This document shows positions 22,423-28,039 of a stretch of 28,039 nucleotides of DNA, piece by piece (positions within the stretch are counted from its first letter, which is position 1; each line of letters opens with the position of its first letter). The stretch comes from a virus. The position numbers and the translations under genes are program-made. The notes below the pieces were generated by a model. The model was not told the DNA's origin and ran no database searches. It saw nothing but the letters and a program-made list of their open reading frames with translations. Location of the stretch: positions 1 through 28,039 of the IMG/VR virus record IMGVR_UViG_3300007513_001276; one strand, given 5' to 3'.

Positions 22423-22575
22423 ATGAAAAGAAGTAGAAAAACTAAAAATAAAAGAATTAAAAGAAGCAATCGTTTTGCAAAAGCCGTCAGAACACCGTTA
22501 TTTAAAAGTCGGGTAGAGAAGGATAGGAAAAAAGAAGCCAAGAAAACTGGCAAATTCTGGGATGATGATGAGTAA
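22423..22575 (+). CDS. Small basic protein, 50 aa, ArfA-like segment
   Basis: AAGGAGAG precedes the ATG. Residues 1-16 are almost all K, R, N and S. Residues 17-37 ([18 protein letters not shown] then RKK) resemble the core of the ribosome-rescue factor ArfA (A-x-x-x-x-PLF-x-x-RV-x-K-x-KK), which recruits RF2 to ribosomes stalled on mRNAs without a stop codon. The KGKGSY part of ArfA is not present; instead the tail is [13 protein letters not shown]. The likeness is by eye over about 20 residues and may be chance. It is co-transcribed with the ferredoxin gene, which starts 2 nt after its stop. Confidence 0.7.
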   Translation: MKRSRKTKNKRIKRSNRFAKAVRTPLFKSRVEKDRKKEAKKTGKFWDDDE

Positions 22576-22577
22576 GT

Positions 22578-22922
22578 ATGGCATACGTAGTAACACAAGA
22601 TTGTATCAAATGTAAGTACACAGATTGTGTAGAAGTTTGTCCAGTTGACTGTTTTTACGAAGGTGCAGATATGCTGGCTATTAATCCAGATGAATGTATT
22701 GATTGTGGAGTATGCGAACCAGAATGTCCAGCAGATGCCATTATAGCAGATAACAATCCAAAATTTACACAAAGACTTTTAGATATAAATGACAAGATGT
22801 CACGGATATGGCCAGTGATTGTAGAACAAATACCAGCACCAGCAGATGCAGATGATTGGAACCCTAAAAAGGGTTACGATAAGGATAAAACATCATTATT
22901 AGACCAGTTTGATAAAGAGTAA
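22578..22922 (+). CDS. fdxA: FdxA-type 7Fe ferredoxin ([3Fe-4S][4Fe-4S]), 114 aa
   Basis: All nine cysteines of the Azotobacter ferredoxin I class are present: C9, C12, C17, C21, C25, then C40, C43, C46 and C50 in [11 protein letters not shown]. By analogy C9, C17 and C50 hold the [3Fe-4S] cluster, and C21, C40, C43 and C46 the [4Fe-4S]. The long C-terminal segment ([20 protein letters not shown], then DWNPKKG) is also typical, so it is a full-length bacterial ferredoxin, not the plant type of cyanophages. It is a soluble low-potential electron carrier. It is read from the early promoter at 22360. Its redox partner is not in the window. Confidence 0.97.
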   Translation: MAYVVTQDCIKCKYTDCVEVCPVDCFYEGADMLAINPDECIDCGVCEPECPADAIIADNNPKFTQRLLDINDKMSRIWPVIVEQIPAPADADDWNPKKGYDKDKTSLLDQFDKE

Positions 22923-23112
22923 AAGAGCGAAATATACTGTCTGGAGCCGTAAAAGAGGGGCTGGTAGAGGGATTATGACGAAATTGACTGGAATGTACTA
23001 TGGCCACTCATTTTCACATAAAAATGGGGTAAAATTGACTAAAATCTTAAAAACTTGACAATTTCAGCAAATATGCTATAATGGTTAAGAATAAACAACT
23101 AAAGGAGTTAAA
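22923..23112 (+). other. Intergenic stretch of 190 nt with promoter
   Basis: Purine-rich sequence with several GAGGGG/GAGGG tracts. A 27-codon frame (ATG 22975 to TGA 23058, GAGGG before it) is present but unsupported. No tRNA or clear terminator was seen; the early promoter at 23055 and its leader occupy the right end. It could hold a small RNA. Confidence 0.4.
23055..23082 (+). promoter_or_regulatory. Consensus early sigma70 promoter with extended -10
   Basis: Perfect TTGACA (23055-23060), 16-nt spacer, TATAAT (23077-23082) preceded by TGC. It lies 30 nt before the ATG at 23113. Confidence 0.92.
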
Positions 23113-23637
23113 ATGAAATATATCGTAACTATAATCGCTTTAACGATGAGTATCTTTACCACTAATGTTATGGCGTCAAATGCCACTGCTACTATAAATG
23201 GTACAGTGATATCAAGTACTGCTATTATGCAAGACCAAGTTAAGAATGTCCCACAAGAGTCATGTACTATTGTAGATGTTCCTATCTATGGTGGAGGTCA
23301 AGCCTCAGCCGCTGATGCAATTACTGGTGCTATTATCGGTGGAGTTATTGGTAATCAAGTAGGTAAAGGTAAAGGTAATGATGCCGCTACTATATTTGGT
23401 GCAATCATCGGTGCAAAAGCGGCCGAAGAAAATGCTAAAAAGAAAGGTACTAACATTGTAGGTTACAAACAAGTACAACAATGTTCAGTTACTTATGTAA
23501 GAGTTCATGAATCTGTTGTAGTTGGTTACGAAACTACAGTTGAGTTATATGAAGATATGATACATACTTTCGTAACACATAGGGCTTTTCAAGTTGGTCA
23601 AATTGTACCAGTTACAATGACTTTAACATTGAATTAA
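23113..23637 (+). CDS. Secreted glycine-zipper 2TM-domain protein, 174 aa
   Basis: The N-terminus is a signal peptide (MKYIVTIIALTMSIFTTNVM, cut probably after MASN or nearby), so the protein is exported. Residues 66-100 hold a glycine zipper (GAIIGGVIGNQVGKGKGNDA then GAIIGAKAAEE), as in Rickettsia 17-kDa-antigen-type outer-membrane proteins. Two cysteines (C51 and C124) could form a disulphide, and the C-terminus is beta-rich (QVGQIVPVTMTLTLN). It is probably placed in the periplasm or outer membrane of the infected cell, perhaps for superinfection exclusion or envelope change. It has its own early promoter and a terminator downstream. Similar proteins occur in other marine phages. Confidence 0.85.
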   Translation: MKYIVTIIALTMSIFTTNVMASNATATINGTVISSTAIMQDQVKNVPQESCTIVDVPIYGGGQASAADAITGAIIGGVIGNQVGKGKGNDAATIFGAIIGAKAAEENAKKKGTNIVGYKQVQQCSVTYVRVHESVVVGYETTVELYEDMIHTFVTHRAFQVGQIVPVTMTLTLN

Positions 23638-23680
23638 GTACTTACTTAACATAACTGATAACACAATTTCAGTATAATAT

Positions 23681-23699
23681 CTCATAAATACAGTATGAG
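23681..23699 (+). repeat. Inverted repeat overlapping a late promoter
   Basis: CTCAT (23681-23685) and ATGAG (23695-23699) are perfect complements enclosing most of the late promoter 23683-23691. Confidence 0.45.
23683..23691 (+). promoter_or_regulatory. T4-type late promoter CATAAATAC, just upstream of a terminator
   Basis: CATAAATAC, ending 64 nt before the ATG at 23756, twice the usual distance, because a terminator lies between. A TATAAT at 23673-23678 has no acceptable -35. Confidence 0.6.
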
Positions 23700-23705
23700 A
23701 GAAAT

Positions 23706-23732
23706 AAAAGCCTCTTTTTAGAGGCTTTTTTT
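23706..23732 (+). terminator. Rho-independent terminator
   Basis: AAAAGCCTCT (23706-23715), loop TTTT, AGAGGCTTTT (23720-23729) and a run of T: a 10-bp stem and U-tract. It ends the transcript of the glycine-zipper gene. Confidence 0.92.
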
Positions 23733-23755
23733 ACACATATAGAGGAGGTATTATT

Positions 23756-25246
23756 ATGTTATTTCCAATAATTACATTTATAACCGCCATTGCAATTGCG
23801 GCAATTGCCGCTTGGTTTTCAGTTTATGGTCTTATGGCTATATTTACGGCATCAGCAGTTGCCGTTGCCATTATGGCAGTAGCACTAGAAGTTGGTAAAT
23901 TAGTATCAGCATCGTGGGTGTACCGTAACTGGAATAGGGCACCATTTCTTTTAAAATCTTATCTTACAATCGCAGTAATAATTCTAATGCTCATTACTTC
24001 AATGGGTATCTTTGGTTTTCTATCAAAAGCACATTTAGAACAAGCGGCTGACAGTGACGAAAACACTGCTCGTATTGAACGTATTGTTCAGGATATGGAA
24101 AGATATGAGATTTCAACAGATAGACTTGAAGAAAAAATTACAAAATTAGATGATGAAAGTGAAGTAGACACTTCAAAAATACAAGAACAAATCGATACAG
24201 AGGAAGCAAGAATGGACAATGTTATGGTCCGAATTCAGCCTGCTATCGATGAACAGAATTTAATCATTAGTACTGACTTAGAAAAAGATGATGAAAAGAT
24301 TGCTCCATATCTAAATCAATTAGATAACTTAGATAGAGAACTTCTTAGTCTTGAAGAACAGGCTAAGAAACTTGAACAAGATATTATTAATGTTGGTAAA
24401 GATACAACAAATTATGATTATGCAGTAAAACCATTCAATGACCAGATTGATAAAATCAAATCAGACATAGCAACATTTAAAGAAATGTCTAAATCTGGTG
24501 AACAAGCAGACCTTAAGAAAGCACAACAAGTAGTTGGTATACCTTGGGGATATTGGAGAAATTCAGAAGTTGTTGCTGAATGGAATGCAGACCAAGAAGT
24601 AAAGTTGACACAACTAGGAACAAAGATTGCAGAAGTTCGTAAAGACTTTGAAAGACAATACAAACTAGAACGTACCAGTCTTAGAAGACTAGTTACAAAA
24701 TTGAGAGGCGAAGACACACAGGCTGTTAATGAACGTAAGATGGAATTACTAGTAAAAATTGAAGAAGCAAGAGGAGTTGAATCCTCTGTAATATCTTCCG
24801 CTAGAGATGAAATCAAAAGATTACGTGAAAAAGCAGATAGAGAAGTTGCAGGTTCTTTAATCATTCTTGACCGATTAAGAAATGAATTACTCAACGTATC
24901 ACAAATTGACAATTCAGTAGAGATTGATACATTACAATTACAAATCAATAATAACGAAAATTCTATTGATGGATTGATAGACCAAAAGTTTGAATTAGAA
25001 CGAGAGATTAGACAAATTGAAACAGAGATTGGACCTATCAAGTACATTGCAGAGATGGTATATGGTAACACAGAAAGAGATACAATTGACCAGGCAGTTA
25101 GATGGCTTATCATTGTGTTCATTTTTGTATTTGACCCATTAGCAGTATTACTTTTACTCGCCGCTAATTACAGTTTCATTCATAGGGACTTGGGTGGCAA
25201 ACAGAAAGAAATTTTTGATAAAGTTTCTTTCAAAAAAAAAAAGTAA
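23756..25246 (+). CDS. Membrane-anchored coiled-coil protein, 496 aa (0-frame product)
   Basis: AGAGGAGG is a strong ribosome binding site. Residues 1-45 hold two hydrophobic segments (FITAIAIAAIAAWFS and LMAIFTASAVAVAIMAVALE), residues 65-88 a third (YLTIAVIILMLITSMGIFGF), and about 445-475 a C-terminal one (WLIIVFIFVFDPLAVLLLLA). Between them, residues 95-440 are long coiled coils rich in E, K, L and Q (for example RIERIVQDMERYEISTDRLE). Similar coil-containing membrane proteins recur in T4-like marine phages, without known function. The frame ends in KKKK-stop at an A11 run, where a -1 shift would add 94 residues (see 25243-25527). Confidence 0.85.
   Translation: MLFPIITFITAIAIAAIAAWFSVYGLMAIFTASAVAVAIMAVALEVGKLVSASWVYRNWNRAPFLLKSYLTIAVIILMLITSMGIFGFLSKAHLEQAADSDENTARIERIVQDMERYEISTDRLEEKITKLDDESEVDTSKIQEQIDTEEARMDNVMVRIQPAIDEQNLIISTDLEKDDEKIAPYLNQLDNLDRELLSLEEQAKKLEQDIINVGKDTTNYDYAVKPFNDQIDKIKSDIATFKEMSKSGEQADLKKAQQVVGIPWGYWRNSEVVAEWNADQEVKLTQLGTKIAEVRKDFERQYKLERTSLRRLVTKLRGEDTQAVNERKMELLVKIEEARGVESSVISSARDEIKRLREKADREVAGSLIILDRLRNELLNVSQIDNSVEIDTLQLQINNNENSIDGLIDQKFELEREIRQIETEIGPIKYIAEMVYGNTERDTIDQAVRWLIIVFIFVFDPLAVLLLLAANYSFIHRDLGGKQKEIFDKVSFKKKK
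25237..25243 (+). promoter_or_regulatory. Candidate -1 ribosomal frameshift site A_AAA_AAG
   Basis: In the 0 frame the heptamer reads A AAA AAG and is followed at once by TAA. A AAA AAG is the slippery site of E. coli dnaX. The run of 11 A (25232-25242) precedes it. No strong downstream hairpin or upstream Shine-Dalgarno stimulator was found by eye. Confidence 0.6.
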
Positions 25247-25527
25247 AAAAACCACTTGACTTTTCACCTGAAATAAGCGATAATATTACTAAAGAAGAAG
25301 TAATAGATATCGCTCCGTCTGAGGAAAAAGAAGAACCTGAAGAAGAAGTTGAAGAAATTGACGAAAATATCGGTGTAGTTTTAGATGATGCCGAGATTGA
25401 CGAAGAAATAGAAGAAGAATTGACTCCAGAACAGGTTGAAGAAGTTAAAAAAGAGGTTCAAAGAGAGATAAATACTCAAGCAATCAAGGGAGATGGTTGG
25501 TTAGACGATATTGAAGACAAAAAATAA
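25243..25527 (+). CDS. -1 frame extension of the coiled-coil protein, 94 codons, very acidic
   Basis: Directly after the 496-aa frame the -1 frame is open for 94 codons and contains no ATG; it begins VKKPLDFSPEISDNITKEEV and continues with runs of E and D (EEKEEPEEEVEEIDEN), ending GDGWLDDIEDKK. It has the base and codon usage of a real gene but no start codon or ribosome binding site of its own, so it is best read as the C-terminus of a 590-aa fusion made by frameshifting, with a cytoplasmic acidic tail after the last membrane segment. A single missing A in the run (11 instead of 12) would give the same picture as an assembly error. Confidence 0.7.
   Translation, partial: VKKPLDFSPEISDNITKEEVIDIAPSEEKEEPEEEVEEIDENIGVVLDDAEIDEEIEEELTPEQVEEVKKEVQREINTQAIKGDGWLDDIEDKK
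25256..25284 (+). promoter_or_regulatory. Possible early sigma70 promoter inside the acidic extension
   Basis: TTGACT (25256-25261), 17-nt spacer, GATAAT (25279-25284). A fair match lying in coding sequence if the frameshift product is real. It could drive clpX-infC-rpsU, 254 nt downstream. Confidence 0.5.
25467..25475 (+). promoter_or_regulatory. Possible T4-type late promoter before clpX
   Basis: GATAAATAC inside the acidic extension, ending 62 nt before the TTG start of clpX. The distance is longer than usual, so it could be chance in AT-rich coding sequence. Confidence 0.5.
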
Positions 25528-25537
25528 AGAGGCTTAA

Positions 25538-26791
25538 TTGGCAGAAAATAAAGAATTCAAGTGTTCGTTTTGTGGAAAACCAAAGAACGACATCAAAACA
25601 TTAATTGCTGGACCTAACCAGTACATTTGTAATGAGTGTATTGATTTATGTCATGATATTATTCATGAGGTAAAAAAAGAAGAGAAACAAGATTATACAT
25701 CTATTTCTACCACTCCTGAAGAAATCAAAGAGTACTTGGATAACCATGTTATTGGTCAAAACGAAGCAAAAGAAGTGGTATCAGTTGCCGTTTATAATCA
25801 CTATAAACGTATCAATGCAACAGATACAGGAGTTGAACTAGATAAATCTAATATCTTATGTTTTGGACCTAGTGGCACAGGTAAAACTTTAATAGGCAAA
25901 ACTATTGCTAAATTTCTTGATGTACCATTTGCTCAAATCGATGCAACTACCCTAACTGAAAGTGGTTACGTTGGTGAAGACGTAGAGAATGTAGTACAAC
26001 GTTTGTTAATAGCATCAGATTTTGATATTGAAAAAGCAGAACGTGGTATCGTGTATATTGATGAAATTGATAAGAAAGCCAAGAAAGGTGAAAACTTATC
26101 AATCACAAAAGACGTTTCTGGCGAAGGTGTTCAACAGGCATTACTTAAAATCGTAGAAGGAACAGTAGTTCGTGTTCCACCAGGCGGTGGTCGTAAGCAT
26201 CCAAACCAAGAGATGATTGAAGTAGATACAAGAAAAATCTTATTCATTGTTGGTGGTGCATTTGTAGGTATTGATAAGATTGTAGAAAACAGAGTCAATA
26301 CAAGTCCTGGGATTGGTTTTAGTGCCAAACAAAAGGGAAGTAGTGAGTGTAATACTAGAGAACATATCAGAGCAACAGATTTTCTTAAATATGGATTGAT
26401 TCCAGAATTTATGGGTAGATTTCCAATTATAGTTGGACTTGATGAATTAACAGAAGAAGAATTAGTTAGAATTCTAATTGAACCAAAGAACAGTATAATT
26501 TCACAATTTAAGATGTTATTCGCTTTAGACAATGTAGAATTAGAAGTTGGTGATGAGGCTTTACAAGCAATTGCCAATGTAGCACATGAAGATACAACAG
26601 GTGCAAGAGGACTAAGAAGTGTAATAGAGAAGTCATTGTTAAAGACTCAATTTAAACTTCCAAAACTTGCAAAGGATGGACTTATAAAAGTTATCATTAC
26701 TAAAGATTTTATTTCAGGCACCACAGATAAGCCAATATTGGTTTATAAAGAAAAGGATGCTAAGGAGCCAGAACAAAAAGTAGATGGCTAA
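25538..26791 (+). CDS. clpX: ClpX, AAA+ unfoldase of the ClpXP protease, 417 aa, TTG start
   Basis: A full-length ClpX: zinc-binding domain with C9, C12, C31 and C34; Walker A GPSGTGKT (110-117); pore loop GYVG (143-146); Walker B IVYIDE (171-176); RKH loop (219-221); IGF loop (259-261) that docks on ClpP; arginine finger region FMGRFP (291-296); sensor 2 GARGLR (355-360). It unfolds tagged or adaptor-bound proteins and feeds them to ClpP. No clpP gene is in view, so it presumably uses host ClpP. The TTG start has AGAGG at a good distance and gives the expected N-terminus; no ATG nearby is better. It overlaps the IF3 gene by 8 nt. Confidence 0.97.
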   Translation: MAENKEFKCSFCGKPKNDIKTLIAGPNQYICNECIDLCHDIIHEVKKEEKQDYTSISTTPEEIKEYLDNHVIGQNEAKEVVSVAVYNHYKRINATDTGVELDKSNILCFGPSGTGKTLIGKTIAKFLDVPFAQIDATTLTESGYVGEDVENVVQRLLIASDFDIEKAERGIVYIDEIDKKAKKGENLSITKDVSGEGVQQALLKIVEGTVVRVPPGGGRKHPNQEMIEVDTRKILFIVGGAFVGIDKIVENRVNTSPGIGFSAKQKGSSECNTREHIRATDFLKYGLIPEFMGRFPIIVGLDELTEEELVRILIEPKNSIISQFKMLFALDNVELEVGDEALQAIANVAHEDTTGARGLRSVIEKSLLKTQFKLPKLAKDGLIKVIITKDFISGTTDKPILVYKEKDAKEPEQKVDG

Positions 26792-27323
26792 GTTTTATAA
26801 GGACAATCGAAAAGATAGGATTGTATATAATCATCAAATAAAATTTGATACGTTGCGAGTGATAGGTTCCGACAGAACTACACTAGGAGTAATGAGTAAG
26901 AAAGAAGCCTTGGCTCTTGCAGACTCAGAAAATTTAGACTTAATATTGATTGTACCGAAGGCAAAGCCACCTGTTGCTAGAATTATTGAGTTGAATAAGT
27001 ATAGATACGAGCAACAAAAGAATGAAAAAGAAATGGCTAAAAAAGCCAGGGCGGCACGAATTGATACAAAAGAAATAAAGTTTAAACCTAATATAGGTGA
27101 ACACGACTTGCTCATAAAAATGAAACATGCACAAGAGTTTTTAGATAATGGAGCAAAAGTAAAAATAACAATTCAGATGCGTGGTCGAGAAAATGCAAAC
27201 AAGTCAGATGTGTTTACATTTTTTAAAGAAGCAATAGAAACACATTTAGTGAATTTTAAATATGATTCAAATTTAGCATTAAATGGAAATAGAATAATAG
27301 GAGTTTTGTTTAAAGATGGGTAG
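26784..27323 (+). CDS. infC: Translation initiation factor IF-3, 179 aa
   Basis: Length and order match bacterial IF3. N-domain: [38 protein letters not shown] (residues 51-68) and the helix linker [21 protein letters not shown]-domain: KEIKFKP (96-102), [20 protein letters not shown] (106-125), MRGREN (132-137). IF3 binds the 30S platform, keeps 50S off and checks the initiator tRNA and start codon. Here the usual PPVC is PPVA and the usual DYGK is ELNK, small departures from the norm. The start is ATG, not the autoregulating AUU of host infC. It overlaps clpX upstream and rpsU downstream. Confidence 0.95.
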   Translation: MAKFYKDNRKDRIVYNHQIKFDTLRVIGSDRTTLGVMSKKEALALADSENLDLILIVPKAKPPVARIIELNKYRYEQQKNEKEMAKKARAARIDTKEIKFKPNIGEHDLLIKMKHAQEFLDNGAKVKITIQMRGRENANKSDVFTFFKEAIETHLVNFKYDSNLALNGNRIIGVLFKDG

Positions 27324-27579
27324 ATACGTACCAAAAAAGAAAAAAACGGGCAGAGAAAGACCGATAGGTACGCACGTAGACGTCCAACATGACAACTTCG
27401 AAAGAGCATTAAGACTTTGGAAGAGAAAATGTTCAGATGCAGGAACAGTACAAGAAGTCAGAGAAAGACAAGCATTCATCAAGCCAACAGAAAAAAGAAA
27501 AAAGATGAAAGCGGCCGCGAAACAACGTACAAAACGTGAACGAGCAAAGAACAAACTACATAAGAAAAGATTATATTGA
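27316..27579 (+). CDS. rpsU: Ribosomal protein bS21, 87 aa
   Basis: From residue 23 the sequence follows bS21: VQHDNFERALRLWKRKCSDA, GTVQEVRERQAFIKPTEKRK, then a lysine- and arginine-rich helix ending in KKRLY. The family is normally about 70 residues; this one has about 20 extra basic residues at the front ([15 protein letters not shown]). bS21 sits on the 30S platform near the anti-Shine-Dalgarno end of 16S rRNA and helps mRNA selection. Phage bS21 genes are known in marine phages, but here it lies next to IF3, which acts at the same platform. The ATG overlaps the infC stop and the stop overlaps the next start. Confidence 0.95.
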   Translation: MGRYVPKKKKTGRERPIGTHVDVQHDNFERALRLWKRKCSDAGTVQEVRERQAFIKPTEKRKKMKAAAKQRTKRERAKNKLHKKRLY

Positions 27580-27821
27580 TGTCAACTGATATACTTGAAA
27601 CTTTAGACGTAAGAACTCTACAGAAAGAATCCGCTAGAGCATTGCTAACTATGGACGGAACAAGTCATGGAATAGCACGTTTTAATAAATTAGCACATCA
27701 TAATTCCCAGAATTGGTACAAAGCAGTATTACGAGAATACATAGAAAAACACGGCGGACTCCCAAAAGATGTGGGTCCGGCAAAAGACATATTATTGTTT
27801 TCGGAGAAAATTGGTTGTTAA
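27579..27821 (+). CDS. Hypothetical protein, 80 aa, between bS21 and PyrB
   Basis: ATG at 27579 overlaps the rpsU stop (TGATG); a TTG one codon earlier is less likely. The product is helical, with KESARALLTMDGTSHGIARF and a second segment NKLAHHNSQNWYKAVLREYI, then GGLPKDVGPAKDILLF. No known family was recognised. Its 3' end overlaps the presumed pyrB start by 7 nt, so it is translated within the clpX-infC-rpsU-pyrB series. Confidence 0.7.
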   Translation: MSTDILETLDVRTLQKESARALLTMDGTSHGIARFNKLAHHNSQNWYKAVLREYIEKHGGLPKDVGPAKDILLFSEKIGC

Positions 27822-28039
27822 TTAGCATCGATGATATTGATATTCAAGAAATCTTAAACCTAGCATCTTCTATTGAAAAACATGGACCAACTCGAACCTA
27901 TCCAGACAAAATCTTAGCAAATCTATTCTATGAACCTAGCACTAGAACTAGTTCAAGTTTCGCCAGTGCTATGTACAGACTTGGTGGAAATGTCATATCT
28001 ATTAATGATGTAAACTATAGTAGTGTTGCAAAAGGTGAA
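27815..28039 (+). CDS. pyrB: Aspartate carbamoyltransferase, N-terminal part, 3' end outside the window
   Basis: The first 75 codons are visible. ISIDDIDIQEILNLASSIEK is the usual first helix of the catalytic chain, FYEPSTRTSSSFASAMYRLG (residues 38-57) carries the STRT carbamoyl-phosphate-binding motif, and SSVAKGE (69-75) the conserved loop; the ISI-start and SSVAKGE favour aspartate over ornithine transcarbamylase. It would catalyse the first committed step of pyrimidine synthesis. TTG at 27815 is chosen as start because GGAG lies 8 nt upstream and no in-frame ATG exists nearby; the frame overlaps the previous stop. A pyrB gene in a T4-like phage is unusual. Confidence 0.88.
   Translation, partial: MLISIDDIDIQEILNLASSIEKHGPTRTYPDKILANLFYEPSTRTSSSFASAMYRLGGNVISINDVNYSSVAKGE

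Noticed and set aside
22975-23058. A 27-codon frame starting with ATG and preceded by GAGGG
   Set aside because: Too short, runs into the -35 of an early promoter, and shows no recognisable features; kept only as a remark under the intergenic entry.
23673-23678. TATAAT upstream of the late promoter at 23683
   Set aside because: No acceptable -35 at 16-18 nt and no extended -10.
24418-25122. Antisense open frame of 234 codons opposite the coiled-coil gene
   Set aside because: It mirrors a low-complexity E/K/L-rich coding strand, giving S/L/F-rich shadow protein with no ribosome binding site or recognisable motif.
26131-26577. Antisense frame of 148 codons opposite clpX
   Set aside because: Shadow of a highly conserved gene.
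1-28039. The possibility that the window is bacterial chromosome because of clpX, infC, rpsU, pyrB, fdxA and prkA
   Set aside because: None of these is in its usual bacterial neighbourhood, all are packed with overlaps on one strand among phage genes, and T4-type late promoters and a PAAR spike gene are present. A chimeric contig cannot be fully excluded without reads.
1-28039. CRISPR arrays, tRNA genes, insertion sequences, integrase or attachment sites
   Set aside because: None was seen by eye on either strand; a tRNA scan would be needed to exclude a degenerate tRNA.

Overview
The window is AT-rich and almost entirely coding. Every supported gene lies on the + strand, most genes abut or overlap by a few bases, and none is a bacterial housekeeping operon in its usual context. 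It reads as part of the genome of a marine T4-like myovirus. The evidence is a set of T4-type late promoters ([G/C]ATAAATAC, compare T4 TATAAATA), nine of which lie 22-36 nt upstream of a start codon; a PAAR tail-spike tip protein; a fibre-like protein with a GELGYTTDT-type N-terminus; a RecB-like phage exonuclease; peptide deformylase; and many small acidic or basic helical proteins typical of the virion modules of marine T4-like phages. The host cannot be read directly. Base composition and gene content would suit an AT-rich marine proteobacterium such as the SAR11 group, but this is inference.

Layout. 1-6633: a late-promoter-driven run of mostly unrecognised phage proteins (membrane-anchored, highly basic, and acidic coiled-coil types), probably virion assembly. 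6639-11087: a PD-(D/E)XK exonuclease from an early sigma70-type promoter, a fibre-like protein, a possible Sm-like barrel, PAAR, and a large protein with a hydrophobic core. 11068-12737: tandem early and late promoters, a P-loop (zeta-like) kinase and a GT-A glycosyltransferase. 12759-17606: a complete PrkA (YeaG) - YeaH - SpoVR (YcgB) triad behind a late promoter. 17621-21737: from an early promoter, YggX, a YciA-like thioesterase, an NAD-dependent epimerase, a putative glycosyltransferase, peptide deformylase and an SGNH hydrolase. 21749-23637: three early promoters driving two small membrane proteins, a small basic ArfA-like protein with a FdxA-type 7Fe ferredoxin, and a secreted glycine-zipper protein. 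23756-25527: a membrane-anchored coiled-coil protein that appears to use -1 frameshifting at A_AAA_AAG followed by TAA. 25538-28039: ClpX - IF3 - bS21 - small hypothetical - aspartate carbamoyltransferase (cut by the window end), each overlapping the next.

How the genes may work together. The accessory genes point at host physiology: translation (PDF, IF3, bS21, possibly an ArfA-like rescue factor), proteolysis (ClpX with an intact ClpP-docking IGF loop), starvation signalling (PrkA/YeaH/SpoVR), iron-sulphur and redox upkeep (YggX, FdxA) and pyrimidine supply (PyrB). The most striking observations are the clpX-infC-rpsU cassette, the complete kinase/VWA/SpoVR triad, the frameshift candidate, and late promoters lying in the loops of unrelated inverted repeats, which recalls the T4 early-mRNA hairpins that silence some late genes.

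No tRNA, rRNA, CRISPR array, IS element or integrase was recognised by eye. The only non-coding stretches of about 100-190 bases are 21738-21882 (promoter and two hairpins), 22923-23112 (promoter, possible 27-codon ORF) and 23638-23755 (late promoter, terminator). No gap exceeds 300 bases.
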